Shown: positions 1-7,578, numbered from the stretch's first letter. The stretch: DNA of 64,000 nt from UBA5336 sp964412785 (GCA_964412785.1 CAYPQD010000001.1:124001-188000), one strand, 5' to 3'. The notes: generated by a model from the sequence alone, not told the origin. Translations and numbers: made by a program.

Positions 1-108
1 GGTCAGCCTGTTGCCGTCCGGGTCGCGGAAACAGGCGGCGTAGAAGCCGCTGTCGCCGCGCGCCCCCCGCTCCGGGTCATTTGTCCCAAGTGTCACATGT
101 CCGATCAT
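1..108 (-). pseudogene. VOC (glyoxalase/bleomycin-resistance) protein fragment, apparently internally deleted
   Basis: The minus-strand frame starts with an ATG at 108 and runs off the left edge. It reads MIGHVTLGTNDPERG, the usual first strand of small VOC proteins. It then passes in frame to GFYAACFRDPDGNRL, the usual last strand of the same fold. In intact family members about 80-90 residues lie between these blocks, including most of the metal and substrate pocket. The central part therefore seems to have been lost by an in-frame deletion. The 3' end lies outside the window. I infer a non-functional remnant, or less likely a very short VOC-like protein. Confidence 0.6.
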
Positions 109-181
109 TCCGGCCTCCCTCGCCCCCGCCTCGCTCGCCCATGACAGGAACAATAACAGAACATTCGGGAGCCGTCGAGCC

Positions 182-580
182 CTATTTCCGAAAGGGCAGG
201 CTGACGAGGCGCCAGAGCACCCACAGCGGCAGGACAATCGCTGCGCCGGAAAGCGCCGGGCGCCAGAAATTCGCGACGGTCCACTCCGCCAGCCCGTAGA
301 CATTGCGCGCCAGCGCCGCCAGCGCGCCGGGCACGTCGACATTCGGGTCGGCGGGGTTGAAACGCGTCGCCATCACGAAGAAGCCGACGATCACGCTCAT
401 CGCTGCCAGTTTCAGCGCGCCCCACGGGCCGATCCCGAACAGGCGCACAAGCACATGCCGGCGCGGCGGCTTGTCCCGTTTCACCCTGGTCGAGGTCTTG
501 GCTGCGTGCGCAGGCGGCTCCACCTCGGGCGCAGGTGCCACCGGTGCAGGCGGCGGGGCGGTGTCCTGTCGGTCGCTCAC
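182..580 (-). CDS. small membrane protein, DUF6460-like
   Basis: This is a 132-residue protein of unknown function. Residues 1-40 are rich in Pro, Ala and charged residues and look like a disordered cytoplasmic tail. A hydrophobic segment lies at about 55-72 and a second at about 108-128, giving two membrane passes. The pattern resembles small inner-membrane proteins annotated DUF6460 in alphaproteobacteria, but that match is from memory and tentative. It lies in the same direction as the MscS gene immediately upstream, with a 36-base gap, so they may be cotranscribed. Confidence 0.6.
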   Translation of the reverse strand: MSDRQDTAPPPAPVAPAPEVEPPAHAAKTSTRVKRDKPPRRHVLVRLFGIGPWGALKLAAMSVIVGFFVMATRFNPADPNVDVPGALAALARNVYGLAEWTVANFWRPALSGAAIVLPLWVLWRLVSLPFRK

Positions 581-616
581 CGCATCACCCTAACCCGTTG
601 CAGTGCTGAGGAAAGT

Positions 617-1444
617 CTATTCCGCCGCCCGTTTCTGCACCATTGTGGTGTGCGGGTAGGGAATGGAGATGCCGGCCCCGTCGAGGGCTTGCTTCACCTG
701 TTTCGTCAGGTCGAAGCGCACATCCCAATAGTCGCCCGCCTTCACCCAGCTGCGGGTTGAGATATCCACCGAGCTGTCGCCGAGACCTGTGACCTTCACG
801 AATGGCTCCGGCTCGCGCATCACCCGGTTGTCCGCCTCGATCACGCTGCGAATGGTCGCGATCGCGGTATCCATGTTGTCGTCATAGTCGATGCCGAAGG
901 TGAGATCGACGCGGCGGGTCTCATAGGCGGAATAGTTCTTGATCACGCCGTCGATCGCCTTGCCGTTCGGCACCATGATCCGGACATTGTCGACCGTGGT
1001 GAGAACCGTCTGGAACAGGGTGATCTCAGCCACCGTGCCGGCCTCGCCAGCCGTCTCGATCCAGTCGCCGAGCGCGTAGGGCCGGAAGATCATGATCATC
1101 ACCCCGGCCGCGATGTTGCCGAGCGCGCCCTGCATCGACAGGCCGATCGCCAGTGTCAGCGCACCGAGGATGGCAACGAAGCTTGTCGCCTGCACCCCGA
1201 ACACCTGCAGCGCGGCAATGAACACCGCAGCCGTCATCGCCCAGCGCACGAGCGAGCCGAAGAAACTGCCAAGCGTGTCGTCAATTGTCTCGCGCGCCCT
1301 GGCCTGGTCACGCACAAGCTTGCCGAGCCAGCCGGCAATCCGCAGGCCGATGACAATCACGACAAGGGCGCCGATGGCCTTCAAGCCGAATCCGAGGATG
1401 GCCTCGCCATACTGGCTCCAGAGGTCTTGCAGCGGTTCAGGCAT
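617..1444 (-). CDS. MscS-family mechanosensitive ion channel
   Basis: This 275-residue protein is a small-conductance mechanosensitive channel of the short MscS type. Such channels open in the inner membrane under hypo-osmotic shock. An N-terminal helix and two more membrane segments occupy about residues 20-125. The Gly/Ala-rich pore helix (LTLAIGLSMQGALGNIAAG) is followed by the cytoplasmic beta domain (IETAGEAGTVAEI; IMVPNGKAID), all typical of the family. The start at 1444 is preferred over longer frames because AAGGAG lies about six bases upstream. A second MscS gene lies immediately upstream in the same direction, so the pair looks like an old tandem duplication. Confidence 0.9.
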   Translation of the reverse strand: MPEPLQDLWSQYGEAILGFGLKAIGALVVIVIGLRIAGWLGKLVRDQARARETIDDTLGSFFGSLVRWAMTAAVFIAALQVFGVQATSFVAILGALTLAIGLSMQGALGNIAAGVMIMIFRPYALGDWIETAGEAGTVAEITLFQTVLTTVDNVRIMVPNGKAIDGVIKNYSAYETRRVDLTFGIDYDDNMDTAIATIRSVIEADNRVMREPEPFVKVTGLGDSSVDISTRSWVKAGDYWDVRFDLTKQVKQALDGAGISIPYPHTTMVQKRAAE

Positions 1445-1478
1445 CACGCGTCTCCTTTTGCTGTTCGTTTGCAAAGTC

Positions 1479-2603
1479 TCAGGATTCGTGGGGGTCCTTA
1501 ACAGAGGTGTGTGACGGTCTCTTGTTGCGGTCTTCCAGTGAGCCGTGGAATTCCGTCTGGCGCGGATAGGGGATGGTGATCCCTTCCGCATCGAATGCCT
1601 TGAGGACAGCCCTTATGCAGTCCGAACGGCGGTCGAGGAATTCCGGCGTCGCGATCCAGGGGCGCGCGCGCAGGCGGACAGAATAGGATCCAAGTTCGTG
1701 CACGCCCGTCCAGATCTCGTCCTTGGCCAGCACACGCGGCACCGAGGCAAGGGCCGCACGCAGGGTCTCCAGCGCGTGCCCGACATCGTCCTCGTAAGCC
1801 ACGTCGAAATAAAGGTCGAGGCGCCGGCGCGGATAGCGCGAATAGTTCAGAACCGGGTCCGCCCAGGCCTTGTCGTTCGGAATGATGATGGCCTTGTTGT
1901 CGATCCCTTTCAGGGTCGTGTGGAAGGGTGAGATCTCGACAACCTCGCCCTCGGCGCCGGCGATCGAGACCCAGTCGCCGATCCGGAAGGGCCGGAAGAT
2001 CGCCAGCATGAGACCGGACGCCACCGCCTTCAGCGTGTCCTGCAGCGCAAGCGCGATGGCGAGACCGGCGGCACCGACAATGGCGACAAGCGAGGTGGTC
2101 TGGAAGCCAACCTGCTGCAGGGCAAAGATCACGGCGAAGGCCAGCACGGCGTACTTCACTATCGAGCCGGCAAAGTTGAACAGCGTCGCATCGGCCTTGC
2201 GCGCCCGGCTTGCCCGCTCGCCGAAGGAGCGAATCGATGCGGAGACCCAGGTCGCCACCGCAAATCCCGCGACCAGCACGACGGCGGCTGCGACAATGCC
2301 GCCGACCCGCAGCGTCACCGCCAGGCCGAGAATGTCGAGAAACACCGGCAGTGTGCTCACCAGGACGGCAAACTGCGCGAGCGAGCCGGCAAGGTCCCAG
2401 GCGGAGCCCTCGAACCCTTCCGCGTCCTTCACGCGTCGCCGGCCATGGTGGCGAACCAGTCGCTTGATCGCGACCGACACCGCATAGGCCAGCGCGCCAA
2501 CACTTGCGAGCAGCAGAACAAGCCAGATGAAGGGCAGGGCGCCGCGCAGCCAGTCGGGCATGCCCTCCATTTCCAGGAGGCGCTGCAGCGGCCAGTCGGT
2601 CAT
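1479..2603 (-). CDS. MscS-family mechanosensitive ion channel (second copy)
   Basis: This is a 374-residue MscS-type channel with a longer N-terminus than its downstream neighbour. It has about four membrane segments before the pore helix (AAGLAIALALQDTLKAVASG). The soluble region carries WVSIAGAEGEVVEI and IIIPNDKAWADP. The chosen start at 2603 overlaps the stop of the upstream TspO-like gene by four bases (ATGA), which supports translational coupling. The next gene downstream is another MscS channel 34 bases away. The two channels differ clearly in length and sequence, so they are diverged paralogues. Confidence 0.9.
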   Translation of the reverse strand: MTDWPLQRLLEMEGMPDWLRGALPFIWLVLLLASVGALAYAVSVAIKRLVRHHGRRRVKDAEGFEGSAWDLAGSLAQFAVLVSTLPVFLDILGLAVTLRVGGIVAAAVVLVAGFAVATWVSASIRSFGERASRARKADATLFNFAGSIVKYAVLAFAVIFALQQVGFQTTSLVAIVGAAGLAIALALQDTLKAVASGLMLAIFRPFRIGDWVSIAGAEGEVVEISPFHTTLKGIDNKAIIIPNDKAWADPVLNYSRYPRRRLDLYFDVAYEDDVGHALETLRAALASVPRVLAKDEIWTGVHELGSYSVRLRARPWIATPEFLDRRSDCIRAVLKAFDAEGITIPYPRQTEFHGSLEDRNKRPSHTSVKDPHES

Positions 2604-3412
2604 GCCCGCGCCCCGCGAAAGAGGCCGTAATGCGCGCCGCGGGCGCCATGGCGCAGGCGTCGCCACAGGATGACCGCCCCGGCGGCGGCATATGCGATCG
2701 CGACCAGCGTCAGCCCCGTCCCCCACCAATTGGCTGCGAACAGCCCCACAATCCCCCAGGCCAGGGCGGCAAAGTACCAGAGGCTTCGGCTCATCAGGTT
2801 TGCGAACACCGCAGCGAGCCCGGCGAGGATGGCAAGGCTCACCCCTACCATCGGCCAGGGCGCGTCCGTCGGCCCCAGACCCAGCCAGGCGCGCAGTTGG
2901 ATCGGGATGGCGACGGCCAGCGCCACGCTCGCCCAGCCGGCAAGCAGGCCCGTCAGCGCGTCGGCAACCCGCTTCACCGGCGAGCCGCCCAGCCCGCGCA
3001 TCCGGTCAAACACCAGCGCCGCAGCGAAGGCCGATAACGTGATCACGCCGATCCCGGCGAGCGAGGCCGGGCCATGCCCGCCGGCGATCTCGTCCGCCAT
3101 CCACCCCGTGGCCGTCATCCCGGCGATGGCAAGGAGCAAGGACAGCTGCTGGCTCAATCGCTCATCGCGCCGCCAGGCATGAACGGCAAAGACGGTGTAG
3201 AGCCCGAAGATCGGGAACCATATTGCAAACGCCCATCCCGGCGGGTCGGTTGGCGCGGGGCGCGCGTCGCCGGACCCGATCGGCGCGCCGATCCCGAGAA
3301 AGGGCAGTGCCGGCGTTATCCACAGCAGCAGGGCCAGCGGCAGCAGCAGGCGCTGCCACACGCCCGACCAGGCCGGCCAGTACGGGGGTGGTTTCGGATC
3401 GTCCGATGTCAT
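2600..3412 (-). CDS. TspO/MBR-like (tryptophan-rich sensory) membrane protein
   Basis: This is a 270-residue integral membrane protein with about seven or eight hydrophobic segments. The stretch PPGWAFAIWFPIFGLYTVFA (about residues 57-76) is the hallmark of the tryptophan-rich TspO/MBR superfamily, whose classical members bind porphyrins and cholesterol-like ligands. Here the protein is about 100 residues longer than classical five-helix TspO, so it belongs to an extended relative and its ligand is unknown. Its 3' end overlaps the start of the downstream MscS gene, so the two are probably one transcript. The ATG lies 134 bases from the divergent trcR gene. Confidence 0.7.
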   Translation of the reverse strand: MTSDDPKPPPYWPAWSGVWQRLLLPLALLLWITPALPFLGIGAPIGSGDARPAPTDPPGWAFAIWFPIFGLYTVFAVHAWRRDERLSQQLSLLLAIAGMTATGWMADEIAGGHGPASLAGIGVITLSAFAAALVFDRMRGLGGSPVKRVADALTGLLAGWASVALAVAIPIQLRAWLGLGPTDAPWPMVGVSLAILAGLAAVFANLMSRSLWYFAALAWGIVGLFAANWWGTGLTLVAIAYAAAGAVILWRRLRHGARGAHYGLFRGARA

Positions 3413-3484
3413 GACAGGCCCTTTTCTCGCCTGGAAATCTTGTTATGTTCAACGCCAATTGGAGCACGAACGGTTTACTGCCAA

Positions 3485-3513
3485 CCGCCCGGCCTCCCCG
3501 CCCGGGCGGTTTT
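3485..3513 (+). terminator. terminator-like hairpin in the trcR leader
   Basis: CCGCCCGG (3485-3492) pairs perfectly with CCGGGCGG (3502-3509) around a pyrimidine-rich loop (cctccccgc) and is followed by TTTT. On the plus strand this is a good Rho-independent terminator. On the minus strand there is no U tract. The gene to the left is divergent, so no upstream plus-strand gene needs terminating. The hairpin therefore belongs either to a short RNA begun in the 134-base intergenic region or to an attenuator of trcR. Confidence 0.6.
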
Positions 3514-3546
3514 GCGTATTGCGGCGGGCCGTCAAGGAGCAAACCC

Positions 3547-4218
3547 ATGGCCGACATCCTGATGCCGAAGGCAACTGCCGTCTGGCTGATCGACAACACG
3601 ACGCTGACATTCAGCCAGATCGCCCAGTTCTGTGGCCTGCACCATTTGGAGGTAAAGGGTATCGCCGATGGCGATGTGGCAGAGAACATGCGCGGCGTCG
3701 ACCCGATTGCCGGCGGCGAACTCTCGCGCGATGAAATTCGAAGGGGCGAGGCCGACCCGGACTATCGCCTCAGGAAGCTGGAATCCAGGATCGCTCACAT
3801 CCCCCAGCCCAAACGCAGGGGTGCGCGCTACACGCCGGTGATCCGCCGCGCCGACAAGCCGGATGCAATCGCCTGGTTCATCCGTCACCACCCCGAGGTG
3901 ACAGACGCGCAGATCTCCAAACTCATCGGCACCACCAAGGCGACGATCACCAATGTTCGCAACCGCGCGCACTGGAACTCGCAGAACATCAAGCCAGTCG
4001 ACCCGGTAACCCTTGGCCTGTGCAGCCAGATCGAGCTTGACGAGGTGATCGGCGAGGCCGCCGACCGCCGTGCGAAGATCGATACCGAGCGCGAGGCCGC
4101 CGCGGAGGGGCCAGGCCTGCAGCCGACCCGCGACAGCTTCGAGGTCGAAGCCGAGCCTGACGACGCCGGGGACAGTGGCCTCAGCGCCGACGATGTGTTC
4201 CGCGACTTCACCGGCTGA
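3547..4218 (+). CDS. trcR: cell cycle transcriptional regulator TrcR (DUF1013)
   Basis: This 223-residue protein matches the DUF1013 family, which is nearly universal in alphaproteobacteria and is named TrcR for its role in cell-cycle transcription. An N-terminal helix-turn-helix-like block covers about residues 10-45 (TLTFSQIAQFCGLHHLEVKG). A second HTH-like block covers about 115-150 (DAQISKLIGTTKATITNVRN). The acidic C-terminus (about 185-223) looks disordered. The start is set by AAGGAG seven bases before the ATG at 3547; a longer in-frame extension would cross the terminator hairpin and is rejected. The gene is alone on its strand here. Confidence 0.88.
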   Translation: MADILMPKATAVWLIDNTTLTFSQIAQFCGLHHLEVKGIADGDVAENMRGVDPIAGGELSRDEIRRGEADPDYRLRKLESRIAHIPQPKRRGARYTPVIRRADKPDAIAWFIRHHPEVTDAQISKLIGTTKATITNVRNRAHWNSQNIKPVDPVTLGLCSQIELDEVIGEAADRRAKIDTEREAAAEGPGLQPTRDSFEVEAEPDDAGDSGLSADDVFRDFTG

Positions 4219-4317
4219 AGCCCCTGCCGCCCCGTGCGCCAGATGCAGCGCGCCAGAAGACAATCCCGGGTGTTTCGCACCAGCCTGCCTGTGCCAGAGA
4301 CTGGCTGAAGAGGAGGG

Positions 4318-4525
4318 ATACCCAGCGACAGCACGACCAAGCTCGAACTGCGCAATGACACCGGCGAGAAAACCGGTGTAATCAATGGCAACACCGCCAA
4401 TCTCGCCCTCGGTGCGGACGGCGCCGACGGCGATATCATCCTGCGCAACACGCATGGAAGACACCGTCCACCTCGATGGCGGCGATGCCAATCTCCGTCT
4501 CGGCGGGAACGGCCACACCCTGGCG
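4318..4525 (+). pseudogene. decayed fragment of a repetitive protein
   Basis: No intact gene lies between trcR and the GST gene. One frame from about 4324 reads LELRNDTGEKTGVINGNT and continues through ALGADGADGDIILRNT. After about 4452 the same repeat continues in a different frame as EDTVHLDGGDANLRLGGNG. Together these are two units of a degenerate LRN-G-T-HLDG-LGGNGADGD repeat known from alphaproteobacterial surface-type proteins. A GAGGAGGG ribosome-binding-like sequence precedes the first unit (about 4310-4317), but no in-frame start codon follows it. I infer a gene dead by loss of its start and a frameshift. The rest of 4219-4564 shows nothing else recognisable. Confidence 0.55.
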
Positions 4526-4564
4526 CCCGCGGACGGACCATCAGGGTGGGGAGGCTTGCCGGCT

Positions 4565-5599
4565 TCACCCCGCAAACAGCGCTTCGCAGCCCGTGCCGGC
4601 CAGCGCTGCATCGACCGCTGCGCGCGCGTCGCCCTCCAGCGCCGCATGGGCCTCGCGCAGCCAGCCGAGGCATTTCGCCTGATAGGGAAATGTCGGCTGC
4701 GTCCAGGCGCGTCCGTCGATCACCGTCTCGAACCGGTCCTCGCCGGCCTGAACCGCCTGTGCATTCGCTCCCAGGAAGGGCGCATAGACCCGCCCGATCT
4801 CACCAAGCAGCGGCTTCAGCGCCGCGCCGGCTGCCGCAGCGTCGAGCCAGTCGCCGGGCTGCGGATCGAGGCCGGAGAGGTCCTCCACCCGGTCGAGCCA
4901 GGCACGCACGCGCTGGCTTTGCGCCTGCGTCACCGCCGCTGATGTCGGCTCGATGATCGCCAGCTGGGTCAGCTGGCCGAATATCGCGAAATCCGCCGAG
5001 GCCGGCCGCGCGCCGAGCACGAAGCCCTGACGCTGCACCAGCTCGTCAAGCAGCCCGACAAACCGGCGATAGCTCGCCTCGATCGTCTCCGCCGTCACCG
5101 CATTGGAGCCGACCACATAGAGCCGGTCGACCTGCCGCGTGGTGAACATGTCGGCCAGTCTCGCGGCGTCATCGCCGGCAAGCTGCGGCTGCGACCAGTA
5201 GACCAGCAGCGGCCCGGCATTCTCCCGGTCGGCGGCATGCGCCCAGCGATAGTGGAACATCGCTTTCGTCAGCCACTCATCGCCATAGTCCTCGATCAGC
5301 GCATTGAGGAAGGCCACCGCCGGATCGTCAGGCAGGACCGAGCGACCCGGATAGGCGCCCTCAAGCCGGCGGATGATCGGCGTTGTGTCGACTGCCGCCT
5401 CCAGCGCGCCGTCCACGCTGCGGAAATACACTGTCGGCAGAAGCTTCACCTTCGGCTCCGGATAGCCCGCCGGCGGCGCCATATGCCCGCCCCAGCGCAT
5501 CGCGTAGGGGATGTGCCGGTAGCGCAGCAGCGCCAGCAGCTTGCGCGTATAGGGCGAGCCTGGCGCCCCCATCAGTTCCAGTCGCCCGGTCTCCGCCAT
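4565..5599 (-). CDS. glutathione S-transferase family protein
   Basis: This 344-residue protein begins with a thioredoxin-like GST N-terminal domain (GAPGSPYTRKLLALLRYRHIPY, about residues 10-30). In it the SPYTRK motif is the glutathione-site helix, with Ser in the place of the catalytic Ser/Cys. A helical GST C-terminal domain follows (about 110-330) and includes GARPASADFAIFGQL. The protein is longer than a minimal GST of about 210 residues, as in several proteobacterial GST subfamilies. The start at 5599 gives the usual short N-terminus. Its substrate cannot be told from sequence. It is not obviously in an operon. Confidence 0.82.
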   Translation of the reverse strand: MAETGRLELMGAPGSPYTRKLLALLRYRHIPYAMRWGGHMAPPAGYPEPKVKLLPTVYFRSVDGALEAAVDTTPIIRRLEGAYPGRSVLPDDPAVAFLNALIEDYGDEWLTKAMFHYRWAHAADRENAGPLLVYWSQPQLAGDDAARLADMFTTRQVDRLYVVGSNAVTAETIEASYRRFVGLLDELVQRQGFVLGARPASADFAIFGQLTQLAIIEPTSAAVTQAQSQRVRAWLDRVEDLSGLDPQPGDWLDAAAAGAALKPLLGEIGRVYAPFLGANAQAVQAGEDRFETVIDGRAWTQPTFPYQAKCLGWLREAHAALEGDARAAVDAALAGTGCEALFAG

Positions 5600-5691
5600 C
5601 GCCTGTCTCCTCCTCGTGCCGCGCCATGATACCCCCACCGCCCCGCCACGCGAAGGGGCCCACCCCCAACCGAATCATCGCGCACTCTCCC

Positions 5692-5794
5692 CCTGTCATC
5701 CCGGCCGGAGCGCGCAGCGCGGAGCGCCGGGACCCAGGTCCACCCCCCGCATCTGGGTCCCGGGCCTCCGCTACGCTCCGCCCGGGATGACAGG
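5692..5794. repeat. intergenic inverted repeat (REP/BIME-like)
   Basis: The left arm 5692-5737 begins CCTGTCATCCCGG and ends GGGACCCAG. The right arm 5753-5794 is its near-perfect reverse complement (CTGGGTCCCGGG to GGGATGACAGG). A short spacer separates the arms. Long hairpins with GTCATCCCGG ends are common as dispersed elements in alphaproteobacterial genomes. It lies in the 334-base gap between the GST gene and the DUF559 gene. Confidence 0.75.
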
Positions 5795-5842
5795 TGTTGC
5801 TGTCGCCCCGCGCGCCACGCCTCCCCCGCCGGCGGCGACGCG

Positions 5843-5888
5843 CGCCTCCCCCGCCCTGAGGGCGGAGGATCGAGGGGGCGGGGGAGCC
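5843..5888 (-). repeat. GC-rich intergenic repeat, copy 1
   Basis: Read on the minus strand this begins GGCTCCCCCGCCCCCTCGA and ends GGGCGGGGGAGGCG. The same element is found in opposite orientation at 6329-6373. A further shortened block (CCTCCCCCGCCGGCGGCG) lies directly beside it at 5819-5836. Confidence 0.65.
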
Positions 5889-5933
5889 CAAGGCGGCCTC
5901 CCGCTCCTCTGGCCGGTATGGTAACCCGATCCC

Positions 5934-6278
5934 ATGCCGACCCGTCCTGCCACGCACACTGCCCGGCGCCTGCGCCAGGCCATGACCGGCCCGGAACGCG
6001 CCGCCTGGCAAACGCTTCGCCAATTGCGGCGCCGGGGCTTCCCGGTGCGAAGGCAGGTGCCGCTCCTCGGCTACACCGTTGATTTTGCGATCTATCGCGC
6101 ACGGCTCATCATCGAGATCGACGGGCCGGAACACGCCGTCGGCGAGGCGCCGCTGCGCGACCGGGCACGCGATGGCGAGCTTGGCCGCGCCGGCTGGCGG
6201 GTGCTGCGCGTCGATGTGGAGACGGCGCGGTCGGCCGATGCGCTACTGGCGGCGGTGGGCCGGTATCTGGAGGCGTAA
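5934..6278 (+). CDS. DUF559 domain protein (Vsr-like endonuclease fold)
   Basis: This is a compact 114-residue DUF559 protein. Conserved elements are TGPERAAWQTLR (about residues 18-29), the basic RRGFPVRRQVPLLGYTVDFAIYRARLIIEIDGPEH core with a PD-(D/E)xK-like arrangement (D50, E61, D63) and the C-terminal RVLRVDVETARSADALL. The family shares the very-short-patch-repair endonuclease fold. Its cellular role is not established. It stands alone between two oppositely oriented copies of an intergenic repeat, an arrangement seen with mobile or frequently gained genes. Confidence 0.85.
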   Translation: MPTRPATHTARRLRQAMTGPERAAWQTLRQLRRRGFPVRRQVPLLGYTVDFAIYRARLIIEIDGPEHAVGEAPLRDRARDGELGRAGWRVLRVDVETARSADALLAAVGRYLEA

Positions 6279-6328
6279 TCGAAAGGCCCGGGTTGCCATA
6301 CCGGGCGGCAGGACGGGTTGGAAGGCCT

Positions 6329-6373
6329 GCTCCCCCGCCCCCTCGGTCCCCCCGCCCGCGGGCGGGGGAGGCG
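6329..6373 (+). repeat. GC-rich intergenic repeat, copy 2
   Basis: GCTCCCCCGCCCCCTCGG through CGGGCGGGGGAGGCG is the plus-strand counterpart of the element at 5843-5888. They differ in a few positions in the central hairpin. The two copies flank the DUF559 gene as inverted repeats. The rest of 6279-6556 is GC-rich and holds a TTGACA at 6494 without a convincing -10 box. Confidence 0.65.
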
Positions 6374-6556
6374 CTTGGGGCGACGGCCAGGCGTCTGAAT
6401 CCGCCGACCTCCCACCGAACGCGCCCGCCCCCAAAGCGCCAGCGCCAACGCTTATCCCACCCCCTGTCCCGGCCGCCCGCTCCCCGCGCTGGCTTGACAA
6501 CGACAAAAGGGGGCAAGGCTCTCCGATCCCTTGTCCCGGCGGTTAGTCTGGCGGGC

Positions 6557-6928
6557 ATGCCTGTTGCGGTTCGAGATGTCTTTCGCCTGACGCCCATCTT
6601 CTGGTGGCCGGTGCTTTTGCTGTCGCTGGTCCGGTTCCGGGGTGAGATCGCGCGGGCCCTGGCGGCGGGCCATACCCATGGCGAGGCGTGGTTGTTTCCG
6701 CGCGGCGAACTGGTGCTCGTGCTGGCCGAAAGACTGCCGGTGCCGCCGCCATTGCCGGCCTGGCAGCGGGCGATCGCGGACGCGCGGGCCATCCTGGCGC
6801 GGTGCCTGCCGGCGCCCGCCATGGTGCCTGCGAGCGCGCCTCAGCGAGACCAGCGCTGCGTCCGGCCTAAGGGCCCCTCCGCGGCGCTGGCGGCGCGGCT
6901 GCGCCTGCCCGCGCCCGACACATCGTGA
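6557..6928 (+). CDS. small protein of unknown function with an N-terminal membrane segment
   Basis: This is a 123-residue protein that I do not recognise. Residues 8-22 (LTPIFWWPVLLLSLVRF) form a single hydrophobic segment. A soluble region with HTHGEAWLFPRGELVLVLAE follows, and then a Pro/Ala-rich tail. The ATG at 6557 is chosen because the longer in-frame extension runs through the GC-rich repeat and is of poor composition. Codon use looks genuine up to about residue 85 and less convincing after that, so the true end may be uncertain. Confidence 0.5.
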   Translation: MPVAVRDVFRLTPIFWWPVLLLSLVRFRGEIARALAAGHTHGEAWLFPRGELVLVLAERLPVPPPLPAWQRAIADARAILARCLPAPAMVPASAPQRDQRCVRPKGPSAALAARLRLPAPDTS

Positions 6929-7062
6929 CCCCTGCCTCTCCCCCCAATTCGCGTCCCCGGCCGGAGCCCGCACACGGGCTGCGGGCAGCGGCGCTGGCGC
7001 TCACGCAGATATGAACCGGATGGGATGGGCGGCGCCGGCGATATCCGGCCTATATAGTGGCC

Positions 7063-7578
7063 ATGACCGATGACGCTCTCCTTTCCCGCTTCTCGCGCCG
7101 CGCGCTTCTCCTCGGTGGTGGCGCCGTCCTCCTTTCCGGCTGTTCCCAGGCCGAACTCGGGGCCGCGCCGGCTGATCCCTACTCCGATAGCGAATGGCGC
7201 CGCCTCAGCGAGGCGGAGTGGCGCGAACGCCTCAGCCCGGAAGCGTTCCGCGTGCTCCGCAAGGAGGGCACCGAGCGGGCCTTCACCTCGCCGCTCGACA
7301 CGGAGAATCGCCGCGGGGTGTATCACTGCGCCGGCTGTGACCTTCCCCTCTTCACCCATGAGATGAAGTTCGACAGCGGCACCGGCTGGCCAAGCTTCTT
7401 CACCCATATCGACGGGGCGATGAAGACGAAGCCCGACTACAAGATGATCATCCCACGGACGGAATATCACTGCGCCCGCTGCCTCGGCCACCAGGGCCAT
7501 GTCTTCGGCGACGGGCCGCCGCCAACGGGTCAGCGCTGGTGCAATAATGGCGTGGCGCTGACGTTCCGGCCGGCCTGA
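7063..7578 (+). CDS. msrB: peptide-methionine (R)-S-oxide reductase, exported lipoprotein form
   Basis: MsrB reduces methionine-R-sulfoxide in damaged proteins. The 171-residue product has an N-terminal twin-arginine signal (SRRALLLGG) and a lipobox (LLSGC, Cys27). I therefore infer Tat export and lipid anchoring on the periplasmic side rather than a cytoplasmic location. The SelR domain follows with structural-zinc cysteines at about 89/92 and 137/140. The catalytic cysteine is in RWCNNG at about 160. GTG at 7057 is an alternative start six bases earlier. The der gene follows on the same strand 67 bases downstream. Confidence 0.92.
   Translation: MTDDALLSRFSRRALLLGGGAVLLSGCSQAELGAAPADPYSDSEWRRLSEAEWRERLSPEAFRVLRKEGTERAFTSPLDTENRRGVYHCAGCDLPLFTHEMKFDSGTGWPSFFTHIDGAMKTKPDYKMIIPRTEYHCARCLGHQGHVFGDGPPPTGQRWCNNGVALTFRPA

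Noticed and set aside
6494..6530. TTGACA promoter before the gene at 6557
   Set aside because: A perfect -35-like hexamer is present, but no acceptable -10 box lies 15-19 bases downstream.
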